A stretch of DNA of 64,000 bases, from the NCBI RefSeq assembly GCF_015291745.1, contig NZ_CP030059.1:6971501-7035500 (forward strand), written 5' to 3'. Both the position numbers and the translations under genes were made by a program. Of this stretch, positions 1-8,182 are shown in pieces. Positions within the stretch are counted from its first letter, which is position 1. Each line of letters opens with the position of its first letter. Under the pieces are notes generated by a model that was not told where the DNA came from, did no database searches, and saw only the letters and a program-made list of their open reading frames with translations. The DNA is from Bradyrhizobium sp. CCBAU 53351 (GTDB lineage: Bacteria; Pseudomonadota; Alphaproteobacteria; Rhizobiales; Xanthobacteraceae).

Positions 1-356
1 CGACGCTCTCGGGCGGCCAGAAGCAGCGCGTCGCGATCGCACGCGCGCTCGCCATGGAGCCTGACGTCATGCTGTTTGATGAGGCGACCTCGGCGCTCGA
101 TCCGGAGCTCGTCGGCGAGGTGCTGAACGTGATCCAGCAGCTCGCGTCCGAAGGCATGACCATGGTGATCGTCACCCACGAGATCGCCTTCGCTCGCGAG
201 GTTGCCGACCGCCTGATCTTCATGCGCGACGGAATCGTCGTCGAGGAAGGCCCGGCGCGGCAGGTGATCGACAACCCAAGGGAAGCGGCAACGCGCGCCT
301 TCCTCAGCCATTTCCATCGCACCGGCGCATTGCCGCCGGTCAATGCAGCATCCTGA
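1..356 (+). CDS. Amino-acid ABC transporter ATP-binding protein, 3' part only
   Basis: The reading frame is already open at base 3, so the N-terminal half with Walker A lies outside the window. The visible part starts with the ABC signature LSGGQ followed by [10 protein letters not shown], then Walker B and D-loop ([13 protein letters not shown]) and the switch histidine in VIVTHE. The C-terminus, with [14 protein letters not shown], is typical of the polar amino-acid importers of the GlnQ/HisP type. It would energise uptake at the cytoplasmic face of the inner membrane. Its stop overlaps the start of the next gene (TGATG), so it is the upstream member of an operon with the SDR and enolase-family genes. 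The transported compound is not visible from this fragment. Confidence 0.93.
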   Translation, partial: TLSGGQKQRVAIARALAMEPDVMLFDEATSALDPELVGEVLNVIQQLASEGMTMVIVTHEIAFAREVADRLIFMRDGIVVEEGPARQVIDNPREAATRAFLSHFHRTGALPPVNAAS

Positions 357-1111
357 TGTCTGATATCAATCGCGTCTATCTCGTCACCGGCGCCGCCAGC
401 GGCATCGGCCGTGCCACCGCAAAACTGCTCGCCGCGTCCGGCACCGGGCTGCTGCTGCACACGCGCTCCAACGCGGAAGGTCTCGACACGACCGCAACGG
501 AAGCCGAAGCGAAGGGCGCTGCCGTCGCCAAATGCCTCGGCGATCTCGCCGAAGCAACAGCAACCACCGACGCCGTCGCGGCCACGCAAGCTGCATTCGG
601 CCGGCTCGATGGATTGGTTCTCGTCGGCGGCCATGCCCGGCGCGGTAGTGCGATTGGCACGCCAGCGGATGAGTTCCGCAGGGCCATGGACGAATCGGCG
701 CTGGCCTTCACGCGGCTGGTCGATGCCGCGCTGCCGCTGCTGCGCGCGGGGCAAGACGCGCGCATCGTGGCGGTATCGTCCTTTGTCGCGCATGCGATAC
801 GACCTGATTTCGCGCCGTTCGCTGCGACCGCCGCGAGCCGCGCCGCGTTGGAAGCGCTGGTGCGCCTCACCGCGATCGAGCTCGCGGGCGACGGCATCAC
901 CGTCAACGCGGTGGCGCCGGGCCTCATCGTCAAGGACAGACCGAGCGAGAACCGGCTGTCGCCCGATCAGATCGCGGCCACCGAAGCGCTGATCCCGATG
1001 CGCCGCCGCGGCCGTCCGGAGGAAGTCGCAGAAATCATCGCCTTCCTGGCATCACCGAAGGCGTCCTACGTCACCGGCCAGGTCTGGCACGTCAATGGAG
1101 GCCTGACATGA
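356..1111 (+). CDS. Short-chain dehydrogenase/reductase with altered active site
   Basis: This 251-residue protein has the classical SDR Rossmann fold: cofactor loop TGAASGIG at residues 11-18 and a C-terminal [11 protein letters not shown] segment. The length is normal for classical SDRs. Two hallmarks are altered. The NNAG motif region reads VGGHA (90-94), and the catalytic YxxxK position reads T158-AAS-R162, so both Tyr and Lys are missing, although the preceding serines S141/S142 remain. It may therefore be catalytically impaired or use another mechanism. It overlaps the ABC ATPase gene at its start (TGATG) and the enolase-family gene at its end (ATGA), suggesting translational coupling and a shared catabolic pathway. 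Confidence 0.88.
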   Translation: MSDINRVYLVTGAASGIGRATAKLLAASGTGLLLHTRSNAEGLDTTATEAEAKGAAVAKCLGDLAEATATTDAVAATQAAFGRLDGLVLVGGHARRGSAIGTPADEFRRAMDESALAFTRLVDAALPLLRAGQDARIVAVSSFVAHAIRPDFAPFAATAASRAALEALVRLTAIELAGDGITVNAVAPGLIVKDRPSENRLSPDQIAATEALIPMRRRGRPEEVAEIIAFLASPKASYVTGQVWHVNGGLT

Positions 1112-2235
1112 GCGAAGCAACCGTCGAGCGCATCAGGCTGTTCCTGATCGAGAGCCCGATCAAGATGGCCCGCCTGCAGGGCGTCGGCAACGTCAAGGGC
1201 ACCGTGAAACGGGTGCTGATCGAGCTGACCTCGAGCGACGGCGTGGTCGGCTGGGGCGAGGCGGCGCCGTGGGAGGTCTTCACGGGAACACCTGAGGCCG
1301 CGTTCTCCGCGCTCGACATCTATTTGCGGCCCATCGTTCTGGGCAAACCGGTTCGCCGCATCCGCGCGCTGATGGCGGAGCTCGACCGCGCGCTGGTCGG
1401 ACACGCGGAAGCAAAAGTCGCGGTAGAGATGGCGCTGCTCGACATCGTCGGCAAATCATCGGGGCTGTCGGTCGCCGATTTGCTCGGCGGCCGCGTGCGC
1501 GACACCATTCCCCTCTCCTTCTCGATCGCCGATCCGGATTTCGCTGCGGACCTCGAGCGCATGCGGAAAATGGTTCCTGACGGCAATTTCATCTACAAGG
1601 TCAAGACCGGCGTGAAATCGCATCGCGAGGACCTCGATCATCTCGAGACGATCCGCAAGGAATTCGGTGACAAGGTGGACTTGCGCGTCGACTACAACCA
1701 GGCGCTGACACCGTTCGGCGCAATAAAAATCCTGCGCGATGTCGAGGCGTTCGCCCCGACCTTCATCGAGCAGCCGGTGCCGCGCAAATATCTCGACGTG
1801 ATGGCGCAGCTCACCGCCGCGCTGGAGACGCCCGTACTCGCCGACGAAAGCTGTTTCGATCGCCGCGACATGATGGAGGTGGTACGCCGCGAGGCGGCCG
1901 ACGCCGTCTCGATCAAGCTGATGAAGGCCGGCGGCCTGTTCGAGGCGCAGGCGATCATGGCGATTGCCGACATCGCCGGCCTGCCCGGCTATGGCGGCAC
2001 GCTGTGGGAGGGCGGCATCGGGCTGGCCGCCGGCACGCAGCTGATCGCGGCGACGCCGGGCATTTCGCTCGGCTGCGAGTTCTACATGCCGCATCATGTG
2101 CTGACCGAGGACGTGCTGGAAGAGCGCATCGCCAATCGCGGCGGCCATGTCGTGGCGCCCGACGGCCCCGGCCTCGGCATCCGCGTCAGCGAAGCCTCGG
2201 TTCGTGCTAACGCAAGGGTGCTGGCGGAGGCGTGA
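1108..2235 (+). CDS. Enolase-superfamily enzyme, muconate lactonizing enzyme subgroup
   Basis: The protein is 375 residues, normal for the mandelate racemase/muconate lactonizing superfamily. The N-terminal capping domain is followed by a TIM barrel with the MLE-subgroup catalytic set: KVK at 164-166, metal ligands D195 (RVDYNQ), E221 (IEQP) and D246 (ADES), and the second general base K270 (IKLMKAGG). These enzymes abstract an alpha proton next to a carboxylate in cycloisomerase, epimerase or dehydratase reactions. The operon with an amino-acid ABC transporter and an SDR suggests an imported amino-acid-like or lactone-forming acid rather than muconate. The exact substrate cannot be read from sequence. 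It starts within the SDR stop (ATGA). Confidence 0.88.
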   Translation: MSEATVERIRLFLIESPIKMARLQGVGNVKGTVKRVLIELTSSDGVVGWGEAAPWEVFTGTPEAAFSALDIYLRPIVLGKPVRRIRALMAELDRALVGHAEAKVAVEMALLDIVGKSSGLSVADLLGGRVRDTIPLSFSIADPDFAADLERMRKMVPDGNFIYKVKTGVKSHREDLDHLETIRKEFGDKVDLRVDYNQALTPFGAIKILRDVEAFAPTFIEQPVPRKYLDVMAQLTAALETPVLADESCFDRRDMMEVVRREAADAVSIKLMKAGGLFEAQAIMAIADIAGLPGYGGTLWEGGIGLAAGTQLIAATPGISLGCEFYMPHHVLTEDVLEERIANRGGHVVAPDGPGLGIRVSEASVRANARVLAEA

Positions 2236-2262
2236 GCCGCCGGTCGCGCGACGAACCCAGCT

Positions 2263-2300
2263 GTCGTCCCGGGTCTGCGCTGACGCTTGTCCGGGACGAC
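2263..2300. repeat. Short palindromic intergenic element
   Basis: Ten-base arms GTCGTCCCGG (2263-2272) and CCGGGACGAC (2291-2300) face each other 28-29 bases after the enolase-family stop. The pair could form a hairpin acting as an RNA 3' end. It belongs to the same style of dispersed palindrome seen elsewhere in the window. Confidence 0.6.
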
Positions 2301-2406
2301 GATCGTGTATGCGTGAGCAGCGGAGCCGCCAACCTTCCCCTTGCCAACTCCCTATCGTATGCTCGTGCCCAACAAGCCCGATCCCATCGGGCATTCGGAA
2401 ACACCT

Positions 2407-2826
2407 ATGTCTGATCCCGCCTGGTCGCTGCACTCCCGCCTGAAAGAGGACACCATCGACATCGGCGACTTGCCGCTGTCGAAGGTGCTCGTCATCAAGG
2501 ACGCGCATTATCCCTGGTTGCTGCTGGTGCCGCGGCGCCCCGATGCGGTCGAGATCATCGATCTCGACGAGGTGCAGCAGGCGCAGCTGATGACCGAGAT
2601 CTCCCGCGTCTCGCGCGCGCTGAAGGAGATCACCAAATGCGACAAGCTCAATGTCGCCGCGCTCGGCAACCTCGTGCCGCAGCTTCACGTTCACATCATC
2701 GCGCGCCGCACCAGCGACGCCGCCTGGCCGCGGCCGGTCTGGGGCGTGATGCCGCCCTTGGCGCACGACGCCGCAGAAGTTCAGAGTTTCATCAGCGCGC
2801 TTCGCCGCAAGATCTGGTTGGGTTGA
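2407..2826 (+). CDS. HIT-family nucleotide-binding protein
   Basis: Starting at the ATG at 2407 gives 139 residues beginning MSDPAWSLHSRLKED; an upstream in-frame start at 2341 would add a low-complexity extension and was not used. The HIT region reads QLHVHIIARR: the first histidine of the usual H-x-H-x-H triad is Gln, while the presumed nucleophile and third histidine are kept. Such proteins hydrolyse or transfer nucleotidyl groups, for example from dinucleoside polyphosphates. The gene lies nine bases upstream of nudC, another nucleotide-diphosphate hydrolase, which supports a joint role in nucleotide clean-up. The substrate is unassigned. Confidence 0.88.
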   Translation: MSDPAWSLHSRLKEDTIDIGDLPLSKVLVIKDAHYPWLLLVPRRPDAVEIIDLDEVQQAQLMTEISRVSRALKEITKCDKLNVAALGNLVPQLHVHIIARRTSDAAWPRPVWGVMPPLAHDAAEVQSFISALRRKIWLG

Positions 2827-2835
2827 AGGAATATA

Positions 2836-3774
2836 ATGTCAGCATTCGACGCCTTTCCGCTGGGACAGCCCGCCTTCGTCACCAACATCCTCGATCGCGC
2901 CGCGCATCTGCGCCGCGACGACGAGAAGCTGTTCGCGATGGAGCAGAAGCCGACTTCGCGCGCCTATGTCGTTTATCGCGACTCGCTGCTGGTCAAGCGC
3001 GAGGGCGACAAGATTCGCGCGCTGCTCTCGATCGACGAGGCCCTGAAGTGCGGCGCCAATCCCGGCACCATCTTTCTCGGCCTGCGTGACGGCGCCGCGG
3101 TGTTCGGCATGGGCCTGGCGCAGGCCGCCGCCGAGAAGCTGGTGGGGCGTGAGGACTACACCGTGACCGAGCTGCGTGGCATGGCGATGCAGGGCGCGAT
3201 CCCGCCCGAGGAGCTCTCGGCGATCGCGATGGCGAAATCGATGGTGAGCTGGCACCAGCGTCACGGCTATTGCGCCAATTGCGGCGCCCGCAGCGCGATG
3301 AAGGAAGGCGGCTGGAAGCGCGATTGTCCGGCGTGCAAGGCCGAGCACTTTCCGCGCACCGATCCGGTCGTGATCATGCACGTTGCCTCCGGCGACAAGT
3401 GCCTGCTCGGCCGCCAGAAGCAGTTTCCCCCCGGCATGTATTCCTGCCTCGCCGGCTTCGTCGAGGCCGCCGAGACCATCGAGGACGCGGTGCGCCGCGA
3501 GATCCTGGAGGAATCCGGCATTCGCTGCACCGACGTGCAGTATTACATGACGCAGCCCTGGCCCTATCCGTCGTCGCTGATGATCGGCTGCAGCGCGCGG
3601 GCCGTGAGCGAGGACATCGTCGTCGACCGCATGGAGCTGGAGGACGCGCGCTGGTTCACGCGCGAGGAGGCCGCCCTGATGCTGACGCGGACGCATCCAG
3701 ACGGGCTCGCCGGCCCGCATCCCTTCGCCATCGCCCACCACCTGCTCGGCCGCTGGGTCCACGACAAGAGCTGA
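2836..3774 (+). CDS. nudC: NAD(+) diphosphatase NudC
   Basis: This Nudix hydrolase of 312 residues would split NADH/NAD+ into NMN(H) and AMP and can remove NAD caps from RNA in characterised homologues. A zinc ribbon is formed by C146, C149, C164 and C167, followed by the Nudix box starting at G207 (GFVEAAETIEDAVRREILEE). The NudC-specific QPWPYPSS motif starts at Q240. Length and domain order (N-terminal domain, zinc ribbon, Nudix) match the family. It is preceded by a HIT gene and followed after six bases by a PfkB kinase, so the three are probably co-transcribed. Confidence 0.96.
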   Translation: MSAFDAFPLGQPAFVTNILDRAAHLRRDDEKLFAMEQKPTSRAYVVYRDSLLVKREGDKIRALLSIDEALKCGANPGTIFLGLRDGAAVFGMGLAQAAAEKLVGREDYTVTELRGMAMQGAIPPEELSAIAMAKSMVSWHQRHGYCANCGARSAMKEGGWKRDCPACKAEHFPRTDPVVIMHVASGDKCLLGRQKQFPPGMYSCLAGFVEAAETIEDAVRREILEESGIRCTDVQYYMTQPWPYPSSLMIGCSARAVSEDIVVDRMELEDARWFTREEAALMLTRTHPDGLAGPHPFAIAHHLLGRWVHDKS

Positions 3775-3780
3775 CCGCCG

Positions 3781-4698
3781 ATGGCGCTACCGAAGGCCGC
3801 GCCGCGCATCCTTTGCATCGGCATTCCCGTGCGCGACCTCACATTTCGGGTCGAGGCCGTGCCCGCGCGCGGCAGCAAGGCCAACGCCACGCATCTCGCC
3901 GAGATCTGCGGCGGCAATGCGCTCAATGCCGCCATCGCGATCGCGCGACTTGGCGGCCGCGCCGCGTTCACCGGACCGATGGGCGATGCGCGCGAGATGT
4001 CGAGCGGCTTTATCCTCGATCGCATGACCGCCGAAGGCATCGAGACCAGCCATATCGTGCGCATGCCCGATGTGAGCACGCCCGTATCTGCGATCATCAT
4101 CGACGCGACAGGTGAGCGGACGCTGACGATTTATCGCGATCCCGCGCTGTGGACGGTCAAGCTGCCCGATGACGACACGCTGCTCGACGACTGCCGGGCT
4201 GTCCTGGTCGAGAGCCGCTGTGCGGAGTTCGCGATCTCCCTCTGCACCGAAGCACGCCGGCGCGGCATTCCCGTCATCGTCGGCGTCGACCGCGCGATGT
4301 CGTTGCAGGACGGCCTGCTGACCGCCGCCTCGCACCTGCTGTTCGCCAGCGAACAGGTGCAGGAGACGGCCGGTATCGCTGATGACGGCGAGGCCTTGAG
4401 GCGCCTCGCGCAGCTGACGCCGGCCTTCCTCGCCGCAACCCGCGGCCCGCGCGGCACGATCTGGCTGAACGAGACAGGCGAACTGGAGGAGATCCCGGCC
4501 TTCCCGGTCGAGGCGGTCGATACGCTCGGCGCGGGCGACGTCTTCCATGGCGCCTTCGCGCTTCGCCTCGCCGAGGGCGCGGAGGTCCGGGAGGCGCTGC
4601 GATTCGCCGCGGCCGCCGCAGCGCTGAAATGCACCCGCCATGGCGGTGGCCAAGCCGCCCCACAACGCGTTGAAGTTGAAGAGCTTTTGCACAACTGA
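3781..4698 (+). CDS. PfkB-family sugar/nucleoside kinase
   Basis: The 305-residue protein has both PfkB signatures: the N-terminal GGNALNAAIAIARLGG and the C-terminal DTLGAGD (247-253), where D253 is the expected catalytic base. It would phosphorylate a ribose-like sugar, nucleoside or keto-sugar using ATP in the cytosol. The gene starts six bases after nudC, so an operon role in recycling NudC or HIT products (for example ribose or nucleosides) is possible but only inferred. Substrate-specific residues could not be assigned by eye. Confidence 0.92.
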   Translation: MALPKAAPRILCIGIPVRDLTFRVEAVPARGSKANATHLAEICGGNALNAAIAIARLGGRAAFTGPMGDAREMSSGFILDRMTAEGIETSHIVRMPDVSTPVSAIIIDATGERTLTIYRDPALWTVKLPDDDTLLDDCRAVLVESRCAEFAISLCTEARRRGIPVIVGVDRAMSLQDGLLTAASHLLFASEQVQETAGIADDGEALRRLAQLTPAFLAATRGPRGTIWLNETGELEEIPAFPVEAVDTLGAGDVFHGAFALRLAEGAEVREALRFAAAAAALKCTRHGGGQAAPQRVEVEELLHN

Positions 4699-4800
4699 CC
4701 CTGGAGCAATCCACTGTTGCGCCGAGATTATGGGCTTGCTGTGGAAGGATTTTCTCTATATCAGGGAAATCAGCCCTTGAAATGGAACAACGTTCTTCAA

Positions 4801-5310
4801 ATGACTGATGTCGCCGTCCAGATCCCCGAGACCAGCCGCCGCCTCGATGCCATCGATCGCAAAATCCTGATGGTACTCCAGGAGGATGCCTCCCTCTCCG
4901 TCGCTGAGATCGGCGACCGCGTCGGCCTGTCCTCGACCCCCTGCTGGAAGCGTATCCAGCGGCTGGAGGCCGACGGCGTGATCATCAAGCGGGTTGCCCT
5001 GGTTGACCAGAACAAGATCGGGCTCGGCATCTCCGTGTTCGTGTCGGTCGAGAGCTCCGACCATTCCGACGCCTGGCTGAAAAGGTTCGCCGAAGCCGTC
5101 AGCGCCATGCCCGAGGTGATGGAGTTCTATCGCATGGCCGGCGACGTCGATTACATGCTGCGCGTCGTGGTCGCGGACATGCAGGCCTATGACGTGTTCT
5201 ACAAGAAGCTGATCAGCGCCGTGCCGCTGAAGAACGTCACCTCGCGCTTCGCGATGGAGAAGATCAAGTCGGTGACGGCGCTGCCGATCCCGGCGGTGGT
5301 GGCGGCCTGA
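4801..5310 (+). CDS. Lrp/AsnC-family transcriptional regulator
   Basis: Using the ATG at 4801 the protein is 169 residues, the usual Lrp size plus a short tail; an upstream TTG in frame at 4717 would add 28 residues that do not look like the family. The N-terminal helix-turn-helix covers LSVAEIGDRVGLSSTPCWKRIQRLEADGVI. The C-terminal ligand-binding RAM domain follows, with the MAGDVDYMLRV motif typical of Lrp proteins. It probably senses an amino acid and acts as an oligomer on DNA. No neighbouring amino-acid gene is obviously its target. The next gene is convergent. Confidence 0.93.
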   Translation: MTDVAVQIPETSRRLDAIDRKILMVLQEDASLSVAEIGDRVGLSSTPCWKRIQRLEADGVIIKRVALVDQNKIGLGISVFVSVESSDHSDAWLKRFAEAVSAMPEVMEFYRMAGDVDYMLRVVVADMQAYDVFYKKLISAVPLKNVTSRFAMEKIKSVTALPIPAVVAA

Positions 5311-5313
5311 GTC

Positions 5314-6666
5314 TCACGCCGGCCGAAATACCGGCAGCGCGACGTTGACGCGGGTGCCTCCGCCCGGGGCCGCTGCGATCTCGATCGTTCCGCCATGGGC
5401 CTCGACCAGGCTGCGCACCACCGCGAGGCCGAGGCCCGCGCCGCCGGTCGCGCGATTGCGCGACTTCTCCAGCCGATGGAACGGCTCCAGCACGGTCTGG
5501 CGTTGATCGGCGGGAATGCCGGGCCCTTCATCGTCGATCGACACGAGGAAGGCACCGTCCTTCGTCGCGGTTCGCACATGCGCAGCGTGGCCATAGGCGA
5601 GCGCATTGTCGATGATGTTGGCGAAGATCCGCCGCAGCGCCAGCCGGTCGCCGAGCACGACGGCATTCCGGGCGCGCTCGTCCGTCACCAGGGCGACCGG
5701 TTTGCCCTGAACGCGCCGGTCGTGCACCTCGACGCCGATCAGCGCAGCGAGCTCGACCATTTCCTGTGACAGGCCGCCGGCGCCGGCCCGCGTCGACAGC
5801 AGCGCATCGTCCAGCAGCCGGATCATGTCGTCGATGTCGGCGACCGCCCGTTGTCGCTCGGTATCGTCGGCGATGTGCTCGACCCGTAGCCGCAGCCGGG
5901 TAGCGAACGTCCTGACGTCATGGGCGATGCCCCCGACCAGCGTCATGCGTGCACGCAACATCTCGGCGAGGCGGCCTTGCAGGCGGTTGAACGCGGCGAT
6001 GACGGCACGGATTTCCGGCGCGCTGCGGCGGGCGTCCGGCAGCGTCGGAGGATCGGCCGACAGATCGACCCGATCGACCGCCGCGGCGAGCTGCGCCAGC
6101 GGTCGCGTCTCGCGCTGCATGACGATCAGCGCCAGCAGCGCCACGATCGAGCCGAACAGGCCGGCGCCAAAGCCGACGGGCAGGCCGAACGGGGTCACCG
6201 GCAGGCGGGTATAGGCATCGATGATGAGAAGATCGCCGCCGCGCAGTCCGATGCGGAATTCGACGGCATTGGCCATCAGCCGTGCGAGACGGGGAAACAG
6301 ACGGCTGGCGCGATGATCGGGCGGAGATACGATCTCCACCGCGCGGCCCGCAAGGCCGGCCGCATAGGTCTCGCGCAACTGTGCCTGCTGCGGCGGCGTC
6401 TCGCCGGCAACCGGCGCGCCCGACGGCACGATCCGCGCCATGAATTGCGGCGACGACACCGCATCGAGAACGGCCTGCCGCGCGTCGCCGGACATGCGCT
6501 CGAGCAGCGTTGCCAGCGCATCGAGCCGCGCCGGCGAAGGCCGCGTCAGCTCGTTTTCGTGCACCGTGGTTCGATAGAAGACCGCCAGGACGACGGTGAC
6601 CACAACCGTGAATCCGACCAGTCCGATCAGAGCCAGCCGGGCGGCGAGCGTCACGCGCAGCATCAT
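5314..6666 (-). CDS. Two-component sensor histidine kinase
   Basis: The 450-residue membrane kinase has transmembrane helices at about 10-30 and 160-183 enclosing a periplasmic sensor region of about 130 residues. A HAMP-like linker follows, then the dimerisation domain with phospho-acceptor H249 (GGIAHDVRT). The ATPase domain shows N354 (IIDNALAYG), G1 (DDEGPGIP) and G2 (GGAGLGLAVV). The start overlaps the response-regulator stop by four bases, so the pair is translationally coupled. The RstA-like operator upstream of the partner suggests an RstB-like or related envelope sensor, which is inference. The signal is unknown. Confidence 0.95.
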   Translation of the reverse strand: MMLRVTLAARLALIGLVGFTVVVTVVLAVFYRTTVHENELTRPSPARLDALATLLERMSGDARQAVLDAVSSPQFMARIVPSGAPVAGETPPQQAQLRETYAAGLAGRAVEIVSPPDHRASRLFPRLARLMANAVEFRIGLRGGDLLIIDAYTRLPVTPFGLPVGFGAGLFGSIVALLALIVMQRETRPLAQLAAAVDRVDLSADPPTLPDARRSAPEIRAVIAAFNRLQGRLAEMLRARMTLVGGIAHDVRTFATRLRLRVEHIADDTERQRAVADIDDMIRLLDDALLSTRAGAGGLSQEMVELAALIGVEVHDRRVQGKPVALVTDERARNAVVLGDRLALRRIFANIIDNALAYGHAAHVRTATKDGAFLVSIDDEGPGIPADQRQTVLEPFHRLEKSRNRATGGAGLGLAVVRSLVEAHGGTIEIAAAPGGGTRVNVALPVFRPA

Positions 6667-7385
6667 GACACCTGCTTCACGTTCGCGGTGAAGAGATAGC
6701 CGCCATTGCGCACCGTTGTGATCAGGTTGGAGCCGGGACTGGCGCCGTCGAGCTTCTTGCGCAGCCGCGAAATCAGCATGTCCACGGTGCGGTCGAACGG
6801 TTCGGCCGAACGTCCACGCGTCCAGTCGAGGATCTGGTCGCGGGTCAGCACCCGGCGCGGGCGCTGCACGAAGCAGCCGAGCAGATCGAACTCCGCACTG
6901 GTCAATTGCAGCGCCGCGATCGGGTCCTCGACGGTCTCGACGCTGCGCGAATCAAGATCGATGACGAAGCGGTCGAACGCAAAGCGCCGAAGCAGAGGCT
7001 TTACCGGTACCCCGCCGGCACGACGGAGGATGGCACGGACGCGCGCCAGCAGCTCGCGCGGCCCGAACGGTTTCGTCAGATAATCATCGGCGCCCATTTC
7101 GAGACCGACGACACGATCGATCTCGTCGCTCTTGGCGGTGAGCATCAGGATCGGAAGCGAATCGTCCGCCCGCAAGCGACGACAGATCGAAAGTCCGTCC
7201 TCGCCCGGCAGCATCAGATCGAGGATGACGAGGTCGGGCCGCAGGCGCTGGAGCATCGAGTCCATCGCCTTGCCGTCGGCGACGCAGGCGATCTCGAACC
7301 CCTCGCGCCGCATGAAGTCGGCGACGAGGCGGCTGATCTCCGGGTCGTCCTCCACCATGAGAATCGTGGCTGCTTGCGTGTTCAT
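6663..7385 (-). CDS. OmpR-family response regulator
   Basis: With the ATG at 7385 the regulator is 240 residues; a TTG at 7415 would add ten residues without family similarity. The receiver domain has the acidic pair in VEDDPE, phospho-acceptor D56 (VILDLMLPGEDG) and the conserved lysine in LTAKSDE. A winged-helix DNA-binding domain follows, with the recognition region ending FDRTVDMLISRLRKKL and a final wing NGGYLFTA. It is coupled to the downstream kinase gene by a four-base overlap. About 50 bases upstream is a tandem TGTTAC repeat that is a likely binding site for this regulator, which may also drive the divergent secreted-protein genes. Confidence 0.95.
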   Translation of the reverse strand: MNTQAATILMVEDDPEISRLVADFMRREGFEIACVADGKAMDSMLQRLRPDLVILDLMLPGEDGLSICRRLRADDSLPILMLTAKSDEIDRVVGLEMGADDYLTKPFGPRELLARVRAILRRAGGVPVKPLLRRFAFDRFVIDLDSRSVETVEDPIAALQLTSAEFDLLGCFVQRPRRVLTRDQILDWTRGRSAEPFDRTVDMLISRLRKKLDGASPGSNLITTVRNGGYLFTANVKQVS

Positions 7386-7434
7386 GACCGCATTGTGAGC
7401 AACGGCCGGCGTCAAGCAAGGGCGCGGGCCCTCT

Positions 7435-7452
7435 TGTTACATAGTGTTACAC
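7435..7452. promoter_or_regulatory. Candidate OmpR-type operator (RstA-box-like direct repeat)
   Basis: The hexamer TGTTAC occurs at 7435-7440 and again at 7445-7450, exactly ten bases apart, which is the spacing used by OmpR-family dimers on one DNA face. The segment TACATAGTGTTACA differs at one fixed position from the E. coli RstA box TACATNTNGTTACA as I recall it. It sits between the divergent response-regulator gene and the secreted-protein genes, so it could control both. Confidence 0.6.
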
Positions 7453-7566
7453 GAGGCCGACAAAGCCATAACAATCGTTTCGTGTCGGCAATGCGCCGCA
7501 GACGCGGCCCGACCAGTCTCTTCCCGTGGCTCCGCTTACGGCAGCCCCCACAAGGAGACGACGACC

Positions 7567-7788
7567 ATGACCAAGTTCTTCCTGACCTCACTCGTCATCG
7601 GCACCCTCTCGGTTGCCGCGGCAGCCGATGCCAATGCCTGGACGCGGTCGGCGACGGCGAGCGGGCCGCGCGGCACCTCGAGCGTCACCGTGAGCGGCAG
7701 CTGCGCCAATGGCAGCTGCACGCGCAGCGCCACACGCACCGGTCCTGCCGGGAACACCTACACCCGCACCGGCACGGTCTCGCGCTGA
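7567..7788 (+). CDS. Small secreted Ser/Thr/Gly-rich protein
   Basis: The 73-residue protein begins with a clear Sec signal peptide (MTKFFLTSLVIGTLSVAAAADANA, cleavage expected after residue 24). The mature part is short and rich in Ser, Thr, Gly and Arg, with two related blocks, SATASGPRGT and SATRTGPAGNT, each a possible short beta-hairpin repeat, and two cysteines (SCANGSC). No enzymatic motif is visible and I do not recognise the family. A good ribosome binding site AAGGAG (7552-7557) decides the start. It is the first gene after the operator at 7435-7452, so it may be a target of the adjacent two-component system. Confidence 0.82.
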   Translation: MTKFFLTSLVIGTLSVAAAADANAWTRSATASGPRGTSSVTVSGSCANGSCTRSATRTGPAGNTYTRTGTVSR

Positions 7789-7861
7789 GCGGGCGGACCG
7801 TCGCCGCATCTACCCCGGGGCAGCGACGGTCCATCGAAACAGACCAGAAAGGATCAGCACC

Positions 7862-8173
7862 ATGACATCTATCGTCCGTGCCCTGCCGCAAGCTGCGGCC
7901 ATCGTCGTCCTCGGCGCCTCGACCTCCGCATGGGCCCAGAGCCAGCTGCAAACGCAGATCACGCCGCAGATGCGCAACGAAGCGCGTACCGTCATGCAGG
8001 CCTGCCGTCCCGATTATGAGGGCCTTTGCAGCAACGTCGCGCCGGGTGGCGGACGCATCCTGGCCTGCTTGCAATCCCATGCCGGCCAGCTCACCTCGTC
8101 CTGCGCACAGGCGCTGCCTCGCGCGCAGGCGCTACGGGACGGCGCCGTCCGCGCCGGCGTCGCCCCGAAATAG
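7862..8173 (+). CDS. Secreted cysteine-rich protein (GLG1-like cysteine repeat)
   Basis: The 103-residue product has a signal peptide ending near SAWAQ. The mature part contains a CRPDYEGLC...GGGRILACLQ...C pattern with four cysteines. This spacing resembles the cysteine-rich GLG1-type repeat found in many small periplasmic proteins of rhizobia; the assignment is by pattern recall. Two disulfides in the periplasm are likely. The function is unknown. It follows the other small secreted gene by 73 bases and has an AAAGGA binding site at 7848-7853. The next gene's ribosome binding site overlaps its stop codon, indicating an operon. Confidence 0.8.
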   Translation: MTSIVRALPQAAAIVVLGASTSAWAQSQLQTQITPQMRNEARTVMQACRPDYEGLCSNVAPGGGRILACLQSHAGQLTSSCAQALPRAQALRDGAVRAGVAPK

Positions 8174-8182
8174 GAGGACGTC

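Noticed and set aside
1456..2766. 436-residue minus-strand frame
   Set aside because: It runs antisense through the enolase-family and HIT genes and has no recognisable domain.
4736..4762. Possible promoter TTGCTG/TATATC before the Lrp/AsnC gene
   Set aside because: The spacer is only 15 bases and the match is weak, so it is not listed as a feature.
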